A DNA stretch of 64,000 nt, taken from contig NZ_JAJAPW010000001.1 in the NCBI RefSeq assembly GCF_020523925.1, forward strand, positions 62,001-126,000. The letters are read 5' to 3'. Each line of letters starts with the position of its first letter. The stretch's first letter is position 1. This DNA is from Neotamlana laminarinivorans. Lineage in GTDB: Bacteria > Bacteroidota > Bacteroidia > Flavobacteriales > Flavobacteriaceae. Positions 1 to 9,462 of the stretch are shown here, one piece after another. A program made the translations under genes and the position numbers. Below the pieces are notes generated by a model. The model ran no database searches. It was not told the DNA's origin and worked only from the letters and a program-made list of their open reading frames with translations.

Positions 1-19
1 TTTAATTAAGAAGTGATAA

Positions 20-1621
20 ATGAGAATGCCAGAAATCCTTAAAAGTATATGTTTAAGCCTGCTTTTTATAGGTTGTAACTCATCAGATTCAACAAAAAAT
101 AAATTTAATGTTGTTAATAAACGATATGATGGAAGTTGGGAAGCTCTTCAAAAAATGCCAGTTCCAGATTGGTTTAACGATGGTAAAATAGGAATATTTA
201 TTCATTGGGGACCATATAGTGCTATTGGGCACAGAAAAGGCGGAAGTGGGTATGCCGAACATGTTCCAAAGCTTATTTATAAAGATTCTGCTTATTACTA
301 TCCTTATTTAAGAAAACGTTGGGGTGCAGCCCCACCTGAGTTAGGTTATAAAGATATTATTGAAGAGTTTAAAGCTGAAAATTGGAATCCGGAAGAATGG
401 GCAAAATTGTTTGCAAAAGTAGGTGCAAAATATGTAGTGTTAACAGCCGAACATCATGATGGTTGGGCTAATTGGGATTCTGATTTAACACCCTGGAATG
501 CCATGGATAAAGGGCCTAAACGTGATTTGGTGGGCGATTTAGGTAAAGCTGTTAGAGCGCAAGGTTTAAAATATGCACCATCGTACCACAGAGAGCGACA
601 TACCAGTTTTTTTACCACAGAGCAATACAAGGTTAATGCTATTGCCCAAAACGATATTTTAGAAGAAATTAAAAGAAATCCTGAAGCAAAATCTTTATAC
701 GGGCCTTTTGGATTTAGTAAAGAGGCCGTAGATGAGTATGTGGCCAGATGGAAGGAAATTCAGGATAAATATAATCCTGACTTTTTGTGGATTGATGATA
801 TTCCAATTTTTACAAGAGATGGAAATAATACGCAAGTTGAGCCCAAAGTATTTAAACCAGAAATTCAATATTATTATGACCAATGTAGATTGATGATTAC
901 AGATTTCATGAATAATGGAATAAAGAATAAAAAGGAAGTCTATGTAAATAATAAAGGTAAAAACAGAAACTGGCCAGATGGAATTGGGTGTTTAGAAAAA
1001 GATAACTTAAAACTAAAAGTAATTGGTCCTAAATGGCAAAGTTGTACAACATTTGGTACTTCTTTTGGGTATTTAGAAAATGATAAATATAAATCTGCTA
1101 ATACTATTATTGATGAAATGATAGAAGTCGTTGCTAGAAACGGAAACTTTTTGGTAAACATTGGTCCTAAACCAGATGGAACCATACCAGAAGAGCAAAT
1201 AGACCTACTAAACAAAATGGGAGATTGGTTAGCTATAAATGCAGATGCTATTTATGGAACTCGTTATTGGAAAGAAAATCACCAAGAAAACGGAAATTTA
1301 GCTTTTACTACCAAAGGAACAAAATTATTTGCCATTGCTTTGGATGAGCCAATACATGCAATTTTAATAGAAGCAACTAAAGATTGGACAAATAACGATG
1401 TAAAATCTGTTAAATTGTTAGGATCAGAAGCTGATGTGTCTTGGGAAATGACAGCTCAAGGTTTAAAAATTATTCCTCCAGAAAACTTAGGAAAAAGTAA
1501 CTATGCATGGACTTTTGAAATTGAAACTAATAAAAACCAGCACACACCAAATGTTATTCAAACCGACCCAACAAAAGCATTAAAAGGTACAAAAAAAGTA
1601 GATTTAGATGGTGAGCATTAG
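20..1621 (+). CDS. Alpha-L-fucosidase, GH29 family, lipoprotein
   Basis: This 533-residue protein looks like a retaining fucosidase that removes alpha-L-fucose from glycans or algal polysaccharides. A lipoprotein signal ends at Cys19 (FIGC), so it is probably anchored in an envelope membrane. The GH29 barrel begins with GKIGIFIHWG (residues 55-64), followed by EHHDGW near 142-147. The LWID segment at 256-259 is where the family nucleophile aspartate sits; here it reads LWIDD, where Gly usually follows the Asp. Length is normal for a barrel plus a C-terminal beta domain. An alternative start lies two codons in (ATG at 26). No other sugar-use gene follows within the window, so any locus would have to extend upstream. 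The family call is firm; the substrate is inferred. Confidence 0.88.
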   Translation: MRMPEILKSICLSLLFIGCNSSDSTKNKFNVVNKRYDGSWEALQKMPVPDWFNDGKIGIFIHWGPYSAIGHRKGGSGYAEHVPKLIYKDSAYYYPYLRKRWGAAPPELGYKDIIEEFKAENWNPEEWAKLFAKVGAKYVVLTAEHHDGWANWDSDLTPWNAMDKGPKRDLVGDLGKAVRAQGLKYAPSYHRERHTSFFTTEQYKVNAIAQNDILEEIKRNPEAKSLYGPFGFSKEAVDEYVARWKEIQDKYNPDFLWIDDIPIFTRDGNNTQVEPKVFKPEIQYYYDQCRLMITDFMNNGIKNKKEVYVNNKGKNRNWPDGIGCLEKDNLKLKVIGPKWQSCTTFGTSFGYLENDKYKSANTIIDEMIEVVARNGNFLVNIGPKPDGTIPEEQIDLLNKMGDWLAINADAIYGTRYWKENHQENGNLAFTTKGTKLFAIALDEPIHAILIEATKDWTNNDVKSVKLLGSEADVSWEMTAQGLKIIPPENLGKSNYAWTFEIETNKNQHTPNVIQTDPTKALKGTKKVDLDGEH

Positions 1622-1623
1622 TC

Positions 1624-2535
1624 TTACAAAATCATATCATTATAGTTTATTACCGTTTTAAATCCTTTGTTTTTAAAATATTTGCTAGGGTTATTTTCTG
1701 ATGCTACCAAAACAAAATCGCCACCCCAAGCTCCTAAACTTTTAATACTTCCGTTAAAATCAGAAAAAAGTCTTTCTTTAACAGGAGTTTGGTTTGTAAT
1801 TTCTGCAATTAATGTTTCATGCTCATTAATAAGTTTAAAAAAGTCATTTAATGTTTTACAAGAAATAATTTTAAGGGTTATTACGTTAATTTTGGCTATA
1901 ATTTCAGTAACGTTATTTCTGTTGTTTTTGTAGTGTTTTATACCATCTCGACTGTTTTGTTTTTGGTTTAAATGCACAAAGTATAAGTGCTTTTTAAATT
2001 CAGGAAGAAAAGAAACAGCTTCAACAATAGGTGTTTTGTTTTGTAAACAATAAGTTATTGGTGTATTGTGTTGTGCACAAGCAATGTCGTAACCACTGCC
2101 GCCAAAAGTAAATTTCAACAACTTAAAAGCATCAATATTAGCCCATTGCGCTATGTTATTTATTAAGGTTGATGAGGTGCCAAGTCCCCAATTATTTGGA
2201 AAATTTAGTTTTGTGCTCACTTTAAAGCCTTCTTTTTTATTTAAAAAATCAGGGTTTAATTGCTTGGCGGCATTTAAAATTTCTATTAATCTGGTAGAAA
2301 TAGCATTGTTAGTGCTTTCATGTATTATAAAGCCTTCATTTATATGTATTTCATCAGTAAACCAAAGCTCATTTTCACTGTTAAAACTTTGCCACAATAG
2401 AGTTCCTTGGTTGAAGGGTTCAATTTCTAAAGTTTGGCCATATTTTGTAGGTACAGCTAAAGCGTTTGCACCATCGAGCACAACATATTCACCTGTAATT
2501 AAAAGTTTGCCGTTACTATAAAAGCGTTGTTTCAA
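1624..2535 (-). CDS. GYDIA-family GHMP kinase, probable mevalonate-pathway kinase
   Basis: This is a small-molecule kinase of the GHMP superfamily. Visible motifs are the N-terminal SNGKLLITGEYVVLDG, the ATP-binding loop GLGTSST (117-123), the signature GYDIA (148-152) and the C-terminal glycine motif SLGAWGGDF (266-274). Its 303 residues suit the family. The start is TTG, only two bases after the stop of the HMG-CoA reductase gene, so translational coupling is likely. Because the neighbour makes mevalonate, I infer phosphorylation of mevalonate or phosphomevalonate, but the exact step cannot be read from the sequence. It runs convergently into the fucosidase gene with a two-base gap. Confidence 0.85.
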   Translation of the reverse strand: MKQRFYSNGKLLITGEYVVLDGANALAVPTKYGQTLEIEPFNQGTLLWQSFNSENELWFTDEIHINEGFIIHESTNNAISTRLIEILNAAKQLNPDFLNKKEGFKVSTKLNFPNNWGLGTSSTLINNIAQWANIDAFKLLKFTFGGSGYDIACAQHNTPITYCLQNKTPIVEAVSFLPEFKKHLYFVHLNQKQNSRDGIKHYKNNRNNVTEIIAKINVITLKIISCKTLNDFFKLINEHETLIAEITNQTPVKERLFSDFNGSIKSLGAWGGDFVLVASENNPSKYFKNKGFKTVINYNDMIL

Positions 2536-2537
2536 AA

Positions 2538-3857
2538 TTAATTATTTGCTCTTAGGTTAGTAATAGCTTCAACCACTGCGCTGTGGGAAACTGTTTGGTT
2601 TTCAAATTGTTTGCTTAGGATTTCTTTTTCGGTTTTAGTAGCTTCAAACTGATTTAAAATATTCATTAAATGCATTTTCATGTGCCCTTGCTGAATACCT
2701 GTAGTTGTAAGCGAACGTAAAGCGGCAAAATTTTGTGCTAAACCTGCAACAGCAACAATTTGCATTAATTCTTTAGCCGATGGTTTTCCTAACATTTCTA
2801 AGGCTAATTTTACTAAAGGGTGTAAGCCTGTTAATCCGCCAACGGTACCTAAAGCCAAAGGGATTTCCATCCAAAAGGTGAAAACACCATCTTCAATTTT
2901 GGCATGAGATAAACTACTATATGTACCGTTTTTACAAGCATAGGCATGCACACCAGCTTCAATGGCTCTAAAATCGTTTCCCGTAGCCAGTACTACGGCG
3001 TCAATACCATTCATGATACCTTTATTGTGTGTAACTGCCCGGTATGGTTCTACTTCGGCTATGTTTACTGCTTGTACAAATTTTTCCGCGAAAGCGTTAC
3101 CTTCAATATTTTTTTCAGTTAAATCGTCTACTTTACAACTAACTTCTGCGCGAACCAAGCATTCTGGAACATAGTTAGATAGAATACTCATTACAATTTC
3201 AATTTGTTTTTCTTCTTCAGAAAATAAATCAAAATTTAAAGCTTCAGTTTTTAGGGTTTTTGCAAATTGCTCAAGGCAGGAATTTATAAAATTAGCACCC
3301 ATAGCGTCTAACGTTTCAAACGAAACGTGAAGCTGATAGTAGTTTGCTAAACTTTCGGTTTTATCGCGTAATTCTATATCTAAAATACCACCACCACGCT
3401 TTTCCATATTTTGCGTAATGCTTTTGGCATCTATTAAAAGTTGAGGTTTTACTATTTTAAAAAACTGTTTAAGTTTTTGTTTATCACCTTTATAATTAAA
3501 ATGAACTTGACCAATTTTTGTGGTTGAAATTACTTTGGTTTTAAATCCGCCTCTTTCCATCCAAAATTTTGCAGCTTTACTTGCGGCCGCCACCACCGAG
3601 CTTTCCTCGATAGCCATTGGTATGGTATAAATTTTATTGTTTATAGAAAAATTAGGGGCGACACCAAGGGGTAAATAATAGTTTGTAATGGTGTTTTCTA
3701 TAAATTCATCATGCAATTGTTGAAGCTTTTCATCGCTATTCCAGTATTGTGTTAGTACGTTTTTAGCATTTTCAGAATCAGAAAAATAGGTGTTAACAAT
3801 CCAATCAATTTTTTGTGTTTTCGATAGTTTCGAAAAACCAGAAATAGTTTTACTCAT
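2538..3857 (-). CDS. Hydroxymethylglutaryl-CoA reductase, class II
   Basis: This enzyme interconverts HMG-CoA and mevalonate and is the committed step of the mevalonate isoprenoid route, which many Flavobacteriaceae use. It has 439 residues. Catalytic residues of the class II (Pseudomonas mevalonii-like) type are visible: Glu84/85 in IEESSVVAAAS, Lys279 in HNKGIMNG, Asp295 in ATGND and His392 in QQGHMKMH. Class II enzymes were first described as degradative, but pairing with a GHMP kinase here argues for biosynthesis. ATG start; a TATCTTTG promoter element lies about 20 bases upstream. The GHMP kinase follows after two bases, so this is a two-gene operon. Confidence 0.93.
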   Translation of the reverse strand: MSKTISGFSKLSKTQKIDWIVNTYFSDSENAKNVLTQYWNSDEKLQQLHDEFIENTITNYYLPLGVAPNFSINNKIYTIPMAIEESSVVAAASKAAKFWMERGGFKTKVISTTKIGQVHFNYKGDKQKLKQFFKIVKPQLLIDAKSITQNMEKRGGGILDIELRDKTESLANYYQLHVSFETLDAMGANFINSCLEQFAKTLKTEALNFDLFSEEEKQIEIVMSILSNYVPECLVRAEVSCKVDDLTEKNIEGNAFAEKFVQAVNIAEVEPYRAVTHNKGIMNGIDAVVLATGNDFRAIEAGVHAYACKNGTYSSLSHAKIEDGVFTFWMEIPLALGTVGGLTGLHPLVKLALEMLGKPSAKELMQIVAVAGLAQNFAALRSLTTTGIQQGHMKMHLMNILNQFEATKTEKEILSKQFENQTVSHSAVVEAITNLRANN

Positions 3858-3876
3858 AAGGTATTAAGTTGCAGCG

Positions 3877-3884
3877 CAAAGATA
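3877..3884 (-). promoter_or_regulatory. Bacteroidota -7 promoter element for the HMG-CoA reductase operon
   Basis: The minus strand reads TATCTTTG followed by CGC, a perfect match to TAnnTTTG, 19 bases before the ATG at 3857. No TTG was found at the usual upstream distance, so only the -7 half is supported. Confidence 0.55.
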
Positions 3885-4009
3885 CTATTCTTCATTTAGT
3901 TTTAAATAACCAATTAATACAAGCTTCTTATTAAAGTGTTAATTTTAGGTAGTTTTTGCATAATTTTTAGTAAACTTGGGCACATTTTGAAAAATAAATA
4001 TCTTTTTTA

Positions 4010-6247
4010 ATGAATAACCTAAAATTATCCTTTTTGTTTTGCCTTTTTATATCTTCAATAAGTATAGCGCAAACAAAAGAAATTACCCTAGAAGACATTT
4101 GGAAAAACAGAACCTTTAGCACAGAACATATGGATGTGTTGCATTCCATGGCTAATGGGCAACAATATTCTGTATTAAATTTTAATAGAGCAGAAAGAAG
4201 CACTTCAATAGATATTTACGATTATAAAACACTAGAGAAGGTTAAAACTTTGGTTAGTTCTGCTAATTTAGATGAAATACCGTACTTTACAAATTACACA
4301 TTTAGTGAAGATGAAACTATGGTTTTACTTGCAACAGAAGAAGAAGCTATATTTCGTCGTTCATCTTTAGGAAAGTATTTTGTGTATAATGTTAAATCAA
4401 AAACTTTACAAAGTGTAAGCGATTTTAAAATACAAGAACCTACGTTTTCACCTAACGGGAAATTTATAGCCTACGGTTATCAAAACAATTTATATTATAA
4501 AAATTTAGAAACTAATGAAGTTACACAAATAACTTTTGATGGTAAGAAAAATGAAATTATAAACGGTATTACAGATTGGGTTTACGAAGAAGAATTTAGC
4601 TTTGTTCGTGCTTTCGATTGGAATTCAGGAAGTAACAAAATTGCATTTATTCGTTTTGACGAAACTAACGTTCCAGAATTTTCAATGGATGTTTATGGTA
4701 ATGCGCTTTACCAAACTCAACATGTTTTTAAATATCCAAAAGCAGGAGAAGCTAACGCTTTAGTTTCATTACATATTTTTGATGCTGAAACTGGTAAAAC
4801 AGAAGAAGTAAAGGTAGATAAGGCTTACAATGATTTTTATATTCCTAGAATAAAATGGACAAATAATCCAGATGTTTTAAGTGCACAATACATGAACAGA
4901 CACCAAAATGAACTAGATTTATGGTTTGTAAATGCAGCAAAAAATACATCAAACTTAGTTTTAGCCGAAACCGATAAAGCTTATATTGACGTAACGTTTA
5001 ACTTAACCTTTTTAAAGGATAATAGTTTTATCTGGACTAGTGAAAAAGATGGATACAACCACATTTATCACTACGATAAAACAGGGAAATTAATTAACCA
5101 AGTTACAAAAGGAAATTGGGAAGTAACCGATTATTATGGGTTCGATGAAAAAACAAAAACTATTTTTTATCAATCTGTAGAAAATGGTTCTATTAATAGA
5201 GATGTTTATTCTATTAAATTAAACGGAAGAAATAAAAAGCGCTTAACTAAAACCGAAGGAACAAATCAAGCTGCTTTTAGTGCCGACTTTTCATATTTTA
5301 TAAATACTTTTTCAAGTGCAACTACTCCTTACGAGTATACTTTAAATAGTGCCTCATCAGGGAATTTAATAAAGAGTATAAAAGATAACGATAAATTATC
5401 GCAAAAACTTGCAGATTATAAAACATCAAAAAAAGAGTTTAGTACCATACATGTAAACGGTAACGATTTAAATATGTGGATGATTAAACCTGCCGATTTT
5501 GATGAAACTAAAAAATATCCGCTTTTTATGTATCAATATTCTGGTCCTGGTTCGCAGCAAGTGGCTAATAAATGGAACAGTTCTAACGATTATTGGTACC
5601 AAATGTTAGCCCAAAAAGGTTATATAATTGTTTGTGTAGATGGCAGAGGAACAGGTTTTAAAGGAGCCAATTTTAAAAAGGTTACACAAAATGAACTTGG
5701 AAAATATGAAGTTGAAGACCAAATAGCCGCAGCTAAAAAACTTAGAGAATTACCATATATTGATGCTAACAGAATAGGAATTTGGGGCTGGAGTTTTGGT
5801 GGTTTTATGAGTAGTAATTGCTTGTTTAAAGGAAACGATGTGTTTAAAATGGCTATTGCGGTTGCTCCAGTAACTAGCTGGCGTTTTTACGATACCATTT
5901 ACACAGAACGTTATATGACAACTCCACAGGAAAACCCAACTGGTTACGACGAAAATTCACCAATAAATCACGTAGATAAGTTAAAAGGCGATTTTCTTTT
6001 AGTTCATGGTACTGCCGATGATAATGTACACGCCCAAAACGCTATGCGATTAACAGAAGCTTTAATTCAAGCGAATAAACAATTCGATTGGGCTATGTAT
6101 CCAGATAAAAACCATGGCATTTACGGTGGAAATACAAGACTGCATTTGTATACTAAAATGAGCAATTTTATCGATGAAAACTTAGGCGATAAAATAATAT
6201 CCGAAAAGCAAGAAGAAACAAAAACCAAATCAAATATTAAAGGATAA
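4010..6247 (+). CDS. Dipeptidyl peptidase IV (S9B prolyl oligopeptidase family)
   Basis: This exported serine peptidase removes X-Pro or X-Ala dipeptides from peptide N-termini. It has 745 residues: a signal peptide (about 1-20), an eight-bladed propeller (about 40-470) containing DWVYEEEF, which carries the glutamates that bind the substrate amino group, and an alpha/beta hydrolase domain. The triad is visible as Ser595 in GWSFGG, Asp670 in HGTADDN and His702 in KNHGIYGG. Two proton-coupled peptide transporters follow, the first after 27 bases, so dipeptides released in the periplasm could be taken up directly. Start ATG after a T-rich stretch; no Shine-Dalgarno sequence. Confidence 0.94.
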   Translation: MNNLKLSFLFCLFISSISIAQTKEITLEDIWKNRTFSTEHMDVLHSMANGQQYSVLNFNRAERSTSIDIYDYKTLEKVKTLVSSANLDEIPYFTNYTFSEDETMVLLATEEEAIFRRSSLGKYFVYNVKSKTLQSVSDFKIQEPTFSPNGKFIAYGYQNNLYYKNLETNEVTQITFDGKKNEIINGITDWVYEEEFSFVRAFDWNSGSNKIAFIRFDETNVPEFSMDVYGNALYQTQHVFKYPKAGEANALVSLHIFDAETGKTEEVKVDKAYNDFYIPRIKWTNNPDVLSAQYMNRHQNELDLWFVNAAKNTSNLVLAETDKAYIDVTFNLTFLKDNSFIWTSEKDGYNHIYHYDKTGKLINQVTKGNWEVTDYYGFDEKTKTIFYQSVENGSINRDVYSIKLNGRNKKRLTKTEGTNQAAFSADFSYFINTFSSATTPYEYTLNSASSGNLIKSIKDNDKLSQKLADYKTSKKEFSTIHVNGNDLNMWMIKPADFDETKKYPLFMYQYSGPGSQQVANKWNSSNDYWYQMLAQKGYIIVCVDGRGTGFKGANFKKVTQNELGKYEVEDQIAAAKKLRELPYIDANRIGIWGWSFGGFMSSNCLFKGNDVFKMAIAVAPVTSWRFYDTIYTERYMTTPQENPTGYDENSPINHVDKLKGDFLLVHGTADDNVHAQNAMRLTEALIQANKQFDWAMYPDKNHGIYGGNTRLHLYTKMSNFIDENLGDKIISEKQEETKTKSNIKG

Positions 6248-6274
6248 TAATTAACTAACTATCAAAATATATTT

Positions 6275-7828
6275 ATGACTAACTCTAACACAGAAGCATA
6301 TAAGCGAGAACTTTTTGGGCAGCCAATAGGTTTGTATATTCTATTTTTAACTGAAATGTGGGAGCGATTTTCCTATTACGGAATGCGTGCACTTTTGGTA
6401 CTTTATATGACTACTTCTTCTTCAGGAGAAGACCCGAGAGGAGCTGGTTTAGACTGGACAAGTAAAGAAGCACTTGCTCTTTATGGTTGGTATACAATGC
6501 TGGTATATGTAATGTCTATTCCAGGTGGTATGATAGCGGATAAAGTTATTGGACAAAAAAAAGCAGTTTTATACGGAGCTGTTGTTTTATGTTTAGGGCA
6601 TGGTGTTCTAGTTTTAACTGATGTTTGGGCTTTTTACACTGGCTTAGCTTTAGTTATTTTAGGAGTTGGGTTATTAAAACCTAATATATCTACTATGGTT
6701 GGGGGATTATATAAACAAGGTGATATAAGACGTGATAAAGGATTTAGTATTTTTTACATTGGTATTAACTTAGGTTCTTTATTAGCAACATTAACTGTTG
6801 GTTTAGTAGTAGCTAAGTGGGGTTGGCATGCTGGTTTTGGTCTTGCAGGTATAGTTATGGTATTAGGTTTAATAAATTATATTATCGGACAAAAATACTT
6901 AACTCATGTTGGTAACTTGAGTAAAAAAGAAAATAATCAAGAGGTTTCATATGGAAAACTATACGGAAAATTAGCGTCTTCAAGAAAACAATTAATTATT
7001 ACATTAGCTTTATTGGTCTTGTCCATATTTGGATGGTATAAAATGGGATGGGGTTATGGTATGTTGTTTATGTTTTTAACAGCTATAACTTCTTTATTAA
7101 TGATGATATATAAAGATCTAAATTCAAATATATATAAAGATAGGTTTGTAGTTCTTTTATTATCATTTATAATGGTTATAATATTTTGGGGAGCGTTCGA
7201 GCAAGCAGGAGGTTTAATGAATCTTTATACAGATACCAAAACAGATCGAGTATTATTCGGTTGGACTATACCAACCGTTATGTTTCAAAGTTTAAACGCT
7301 GGTTTTATAATTATATTTGCAACAATAGTTGCTGGGTTTTGGGCAAAAAGGAAATTAAAAGGTAAGGAAGCCTCTTCACTTTTTAAAATGGCTTTAGGGA
7401 TTATTATTATGGGATTTGGATTTCTTTTTATGGTATTTGCTGCAATGGAATATGAAAAATCGGGAAGCTCTAGTATGATTTGGCTTGTTTTAGCTTATTT
7501 ATTTCATACGTTGGGGGAGCTTTGTATATCTCCAGTTGCATTATCTTTTATTACAAAATTAGCCCCGGTTAAATATGCTTCTTTAATGATGGGGGTTTAT
7601 TTCGCAGCAACGGGTTTAGGTAATAAAGTAGCTGGAATTGTTGGTGAATCAGCTTCAAAATATGGTGAGTATACTATATTTACAGGAATATTAATTTTTA
7701 CAGTTATTATAGGTGTTCTTTTTATTGCAATACTTAAACCTTTAAAACGACTTACTCACAAAGCAGAAGATAACGAGCGCAAAATTGGCATAGACGAAGC
7801 AGAAGGCTTTGAGTTAGCAGATAATTAA
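6275..7828 (+). CDS. Proton-dependent oligopeptide transporter, POT/PTR family (copy 1)
   Basis: This is an inner-membrane symporter that imports di- and tripeptides with protons. The POT signature ExxERFxYYG is present at residues 27-36. About 14 hydrophobic segments span its 517 residues. Typical features such as AFEQAGG in the second half and a conserved GELCISP near residue 415 are present. It is followed after ten bases by a paralogue with the same signature, and preceded by dipeptidyl peptidase IV, which supports a dipeptide-scavenging operon. Confidence 0.93.
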   Translation: MTNSNTEAYKRELFGQPIGLYILFLTEMWERFSYYGMRALLVLYMTTSSSGEDPRGAGLDWTSKEALALYGWYTMLVYVMSIPGGMIADKVIGQKKAVLYGAVVLCLGHGVLVLTDVWAFYTGLALVILGVGLLKPNISTMVGGLYKQGDIRRDKGFSIFYIGINLGSLLATLTVGLVVAKWGWHAGFGLAGIVMVLGLINYIIGQKYLTHVGNLSKKENNQEVSYGKLYGKLASSRKQLIITLALLVLSIFGWYKMGWGYGMLFMFLTAITSLLMMIYKDLNSNIYKDRFVVLLLSFIMVIIFWGAFEQAGGLMNLYTDTKTDRVLFGWTIPTVMFQSLNAGFIIIFATIVAGFWAKRKLKGKEASSLFKMALGIIIMGFGFLFMVFAAMEYEKSGSSSMIWLVLAYLFHTLGELCISPVALSFITKLAPVKYASLMMGVYFAATGLGNKVAGIVGESASKYGEYTIFTGILIFTVIIGVLFIAILKPLKRLTHKAEDNERKIGIDEAEGFELADN

Positions 7829-7838
7829 AATTATTTTC

Positions 7839-9371
7839 ATGAATTCAACCGAAAACACTGCAGAATTTAGTCTGTTAGGTCACAAACCGGCTTTATTTGT
7901 TTTATTTTTTACCGAAATGTGGGAGCGTTTTTCATATTACGGTATGCGCGCCATATTTGTACTATTCTTGGTAAAAAGCTGGGATTGGAGTAATGAACGC
8001 GCCGTAGGATTATTAGCTATTTATACAAGTACGGTATATTTAACACCATTGGTTGGTGGAATTATAGCCGATAAATTATTAGGTTACCAAAAAGCAGTTG
8101 CTTTAGGTGCTTTAGCCATGACGTTGGGGCATGCCTCCATGGCTTTAGAAACCGAAATGACATTGTACATAGGTATAGCCTGTTTAATAATAGGAAATGG
8201 TTTATTTAAGCCTAATGTAACATCAATAGTTAGTGGTTTATATGAGAAATATCCAGATAGAAAAGATGGGGCATTTACTATTTTTTATATGGGGGTTAAC
8301 GCTGGAGGCTTTTTAGGAGTTTTACTATGTGGTTTTTTAGCTAGTAACTTAAGTTATTCTTGGGGATTTGGTTTAGCTGGAATTTTTATGTTTTTAGGAA
8401 CATTACAATTTTGGTTTGGTAGATCTATTTTTGAAAATGTTGGAACAGAACCAAACAAGAAATCAGATATAGAAAAGATAGGAGTTTCAGAAGTTGTTAA
8501 TGAAGAATTAACGCCAAAAAATATACAACGAGATCGTTATATTGTTGTTGCGCTTTTAGCTTTTTTTACAGTGTTTTTCTGGACAGCTTTCGAGCAAGCC
8601 AGTGGTTCTATGACTATTTTTGCTAGTGATTACACGCAAAGAAACTTACAAGGCAATTCAGCACTAATTTTCAAAGTTGTAGATGTATTAGTTTCCACAG
8701 TTCCGTTACTTATTATTTCATGGGTACTTTTAAAATTATTTGGGCAAACCTTTAAAAAAATATCATTGTCTAATATTGTTTTAGGTATTAGTTTTTTAAG
8801 TATTTGGGCAATTGTAATCTGGAAATTAAGTATAATAATACCAAAAGAAAATGCAGAAATAGAGCCGTCATGGTTTCTAATTTTAAACTCATTATTTATT
8901 ATTTTCTTAGCACCTTTATTCTCAAAGTGGTGGGAAAGTAAATATAATCCGTCAGCAGCTGTTAAGTTTGGTGTAGGTATGTTGCTTTTAGGTATAGGTT
9001 TTGGAGCATTGGCTTATGGTTCTAGCGGAATTCCACAAGGCGCAAAATCGGCATCAGTAAGTTTAATTTGGTTAGTTATTGCTTACTTGTTTCATACTAT
9101 GGGTGAGTTATGTGTTTCGCCTACTGGTTTATCCTATGTATCCAAATTAGTGCCAGCTAAAAAAATAGGAATGATGTTTGGTATATGGTATTTAGTAAAT
9201 TTCTTAGGAAACTTAACAGCAGGAACAGTAGGTAAATATATAGATACTATTGTAGAGCAATATTCAATGTCTCATTTTTTCTTAATATTTACGGTTATAC
9301 CTGGAATTGTGGGTGGTATTTTCTTAATTCTAAACCCATTAATTAAAAAACTTATGCACGGTATTCGATAA
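7839..9371 (+). CDS. Proton-dependent oligopeptide transporter, POT/PTR family (copy 2)
   Basis: This 510-residue paralogue of the preceding gene carries the POT signature at residues 26-35 and the same AFEQASG and GELCVSP landmarks. The two copies share motifs but differ over most of their length, so the duplication is old and they may differ in substrate range. The central cytoplasmic linker (about residues 205-228) is charged and variable. A hairpin terminator closes the operon about 30 bases after the stop. Confidence 0.93.
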   Translation: MNSTENTAEFSLLGHKPALFVLFFTEMWERFSYYGMRAIFVLFLVKSWDWSNERAVGLLAIYTSTVYLTPLVGGIIADKLLGYQKAVALGALAMTLGHASMALETEMTLYIGIACLIIGNGLFKPNVTSIVSGLYEKYPDRKDGAFTIFYMGVNAGGFLGVLLCGFLASNLSYSWGFGLAGIFMFLGTLQFWFGRSIFENVGTEPNKKSDIEKIGVSEVVNEELTPKNIQRDRYIVVALLAFFTVFFWTAFEQASGSMTIFASDYTQRNLQGNSALIFKVVDVLVSTVPLLIISWVLLKLFGQTFKKISLSNIVLGISFLSIWAIVIWKLSIIIPKENAEIEPSWFLILNSLFIIFLAPLFSKWWESKYNPSAAVKFGVGMLLLGIGFGALAYGSSGIPQGAKSASVSLIWLVIAYLFHTMGELCVSPTGLSYVSKLVPAKKIGMMFGIWYLVNFLGNLTAGTVGKYIDTIVEQYSMSHFFLIFTVIPGIVGGIFLILNPLIKKLMHGIR

Positions 9372-9399
9372 ATAGCAATAAAACATAAAAAAATATTAC

Positions 9400-9428
9400 A
9401 AAATGCTCCTTTTAAGGGGCATTTTTTG
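9400..9428 (+). terminator. Rho-independent terminator of the peptidase/POT operon
   Basis: AATGCTCC pairs with GGGGCATT (one G-T pair) around a short TTTTAA loop and is followed by a run of T. It lies between the second POT gene and the next signal-peptide protein. Confidence 0.8.
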
Positions 9429-9462
9429 TAAGTTCGGAACAACTTTTGTTACTTAAGTAATT

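Noticed and set aside
1667-2521. Plus-strand open frames opposite the GHMP kinase gene
   Set aside because: They lie antisense to a well-supported gene and show no motif.
3951-3980. TTTG and TAAACTTG as promoter of the dipeptidyl peptidase gene
   Set aside because: The spacer is only 12 bases and the -7 has a mismatch, so it does not fit the TTG-N17-23-TAnnTTTG pattern.
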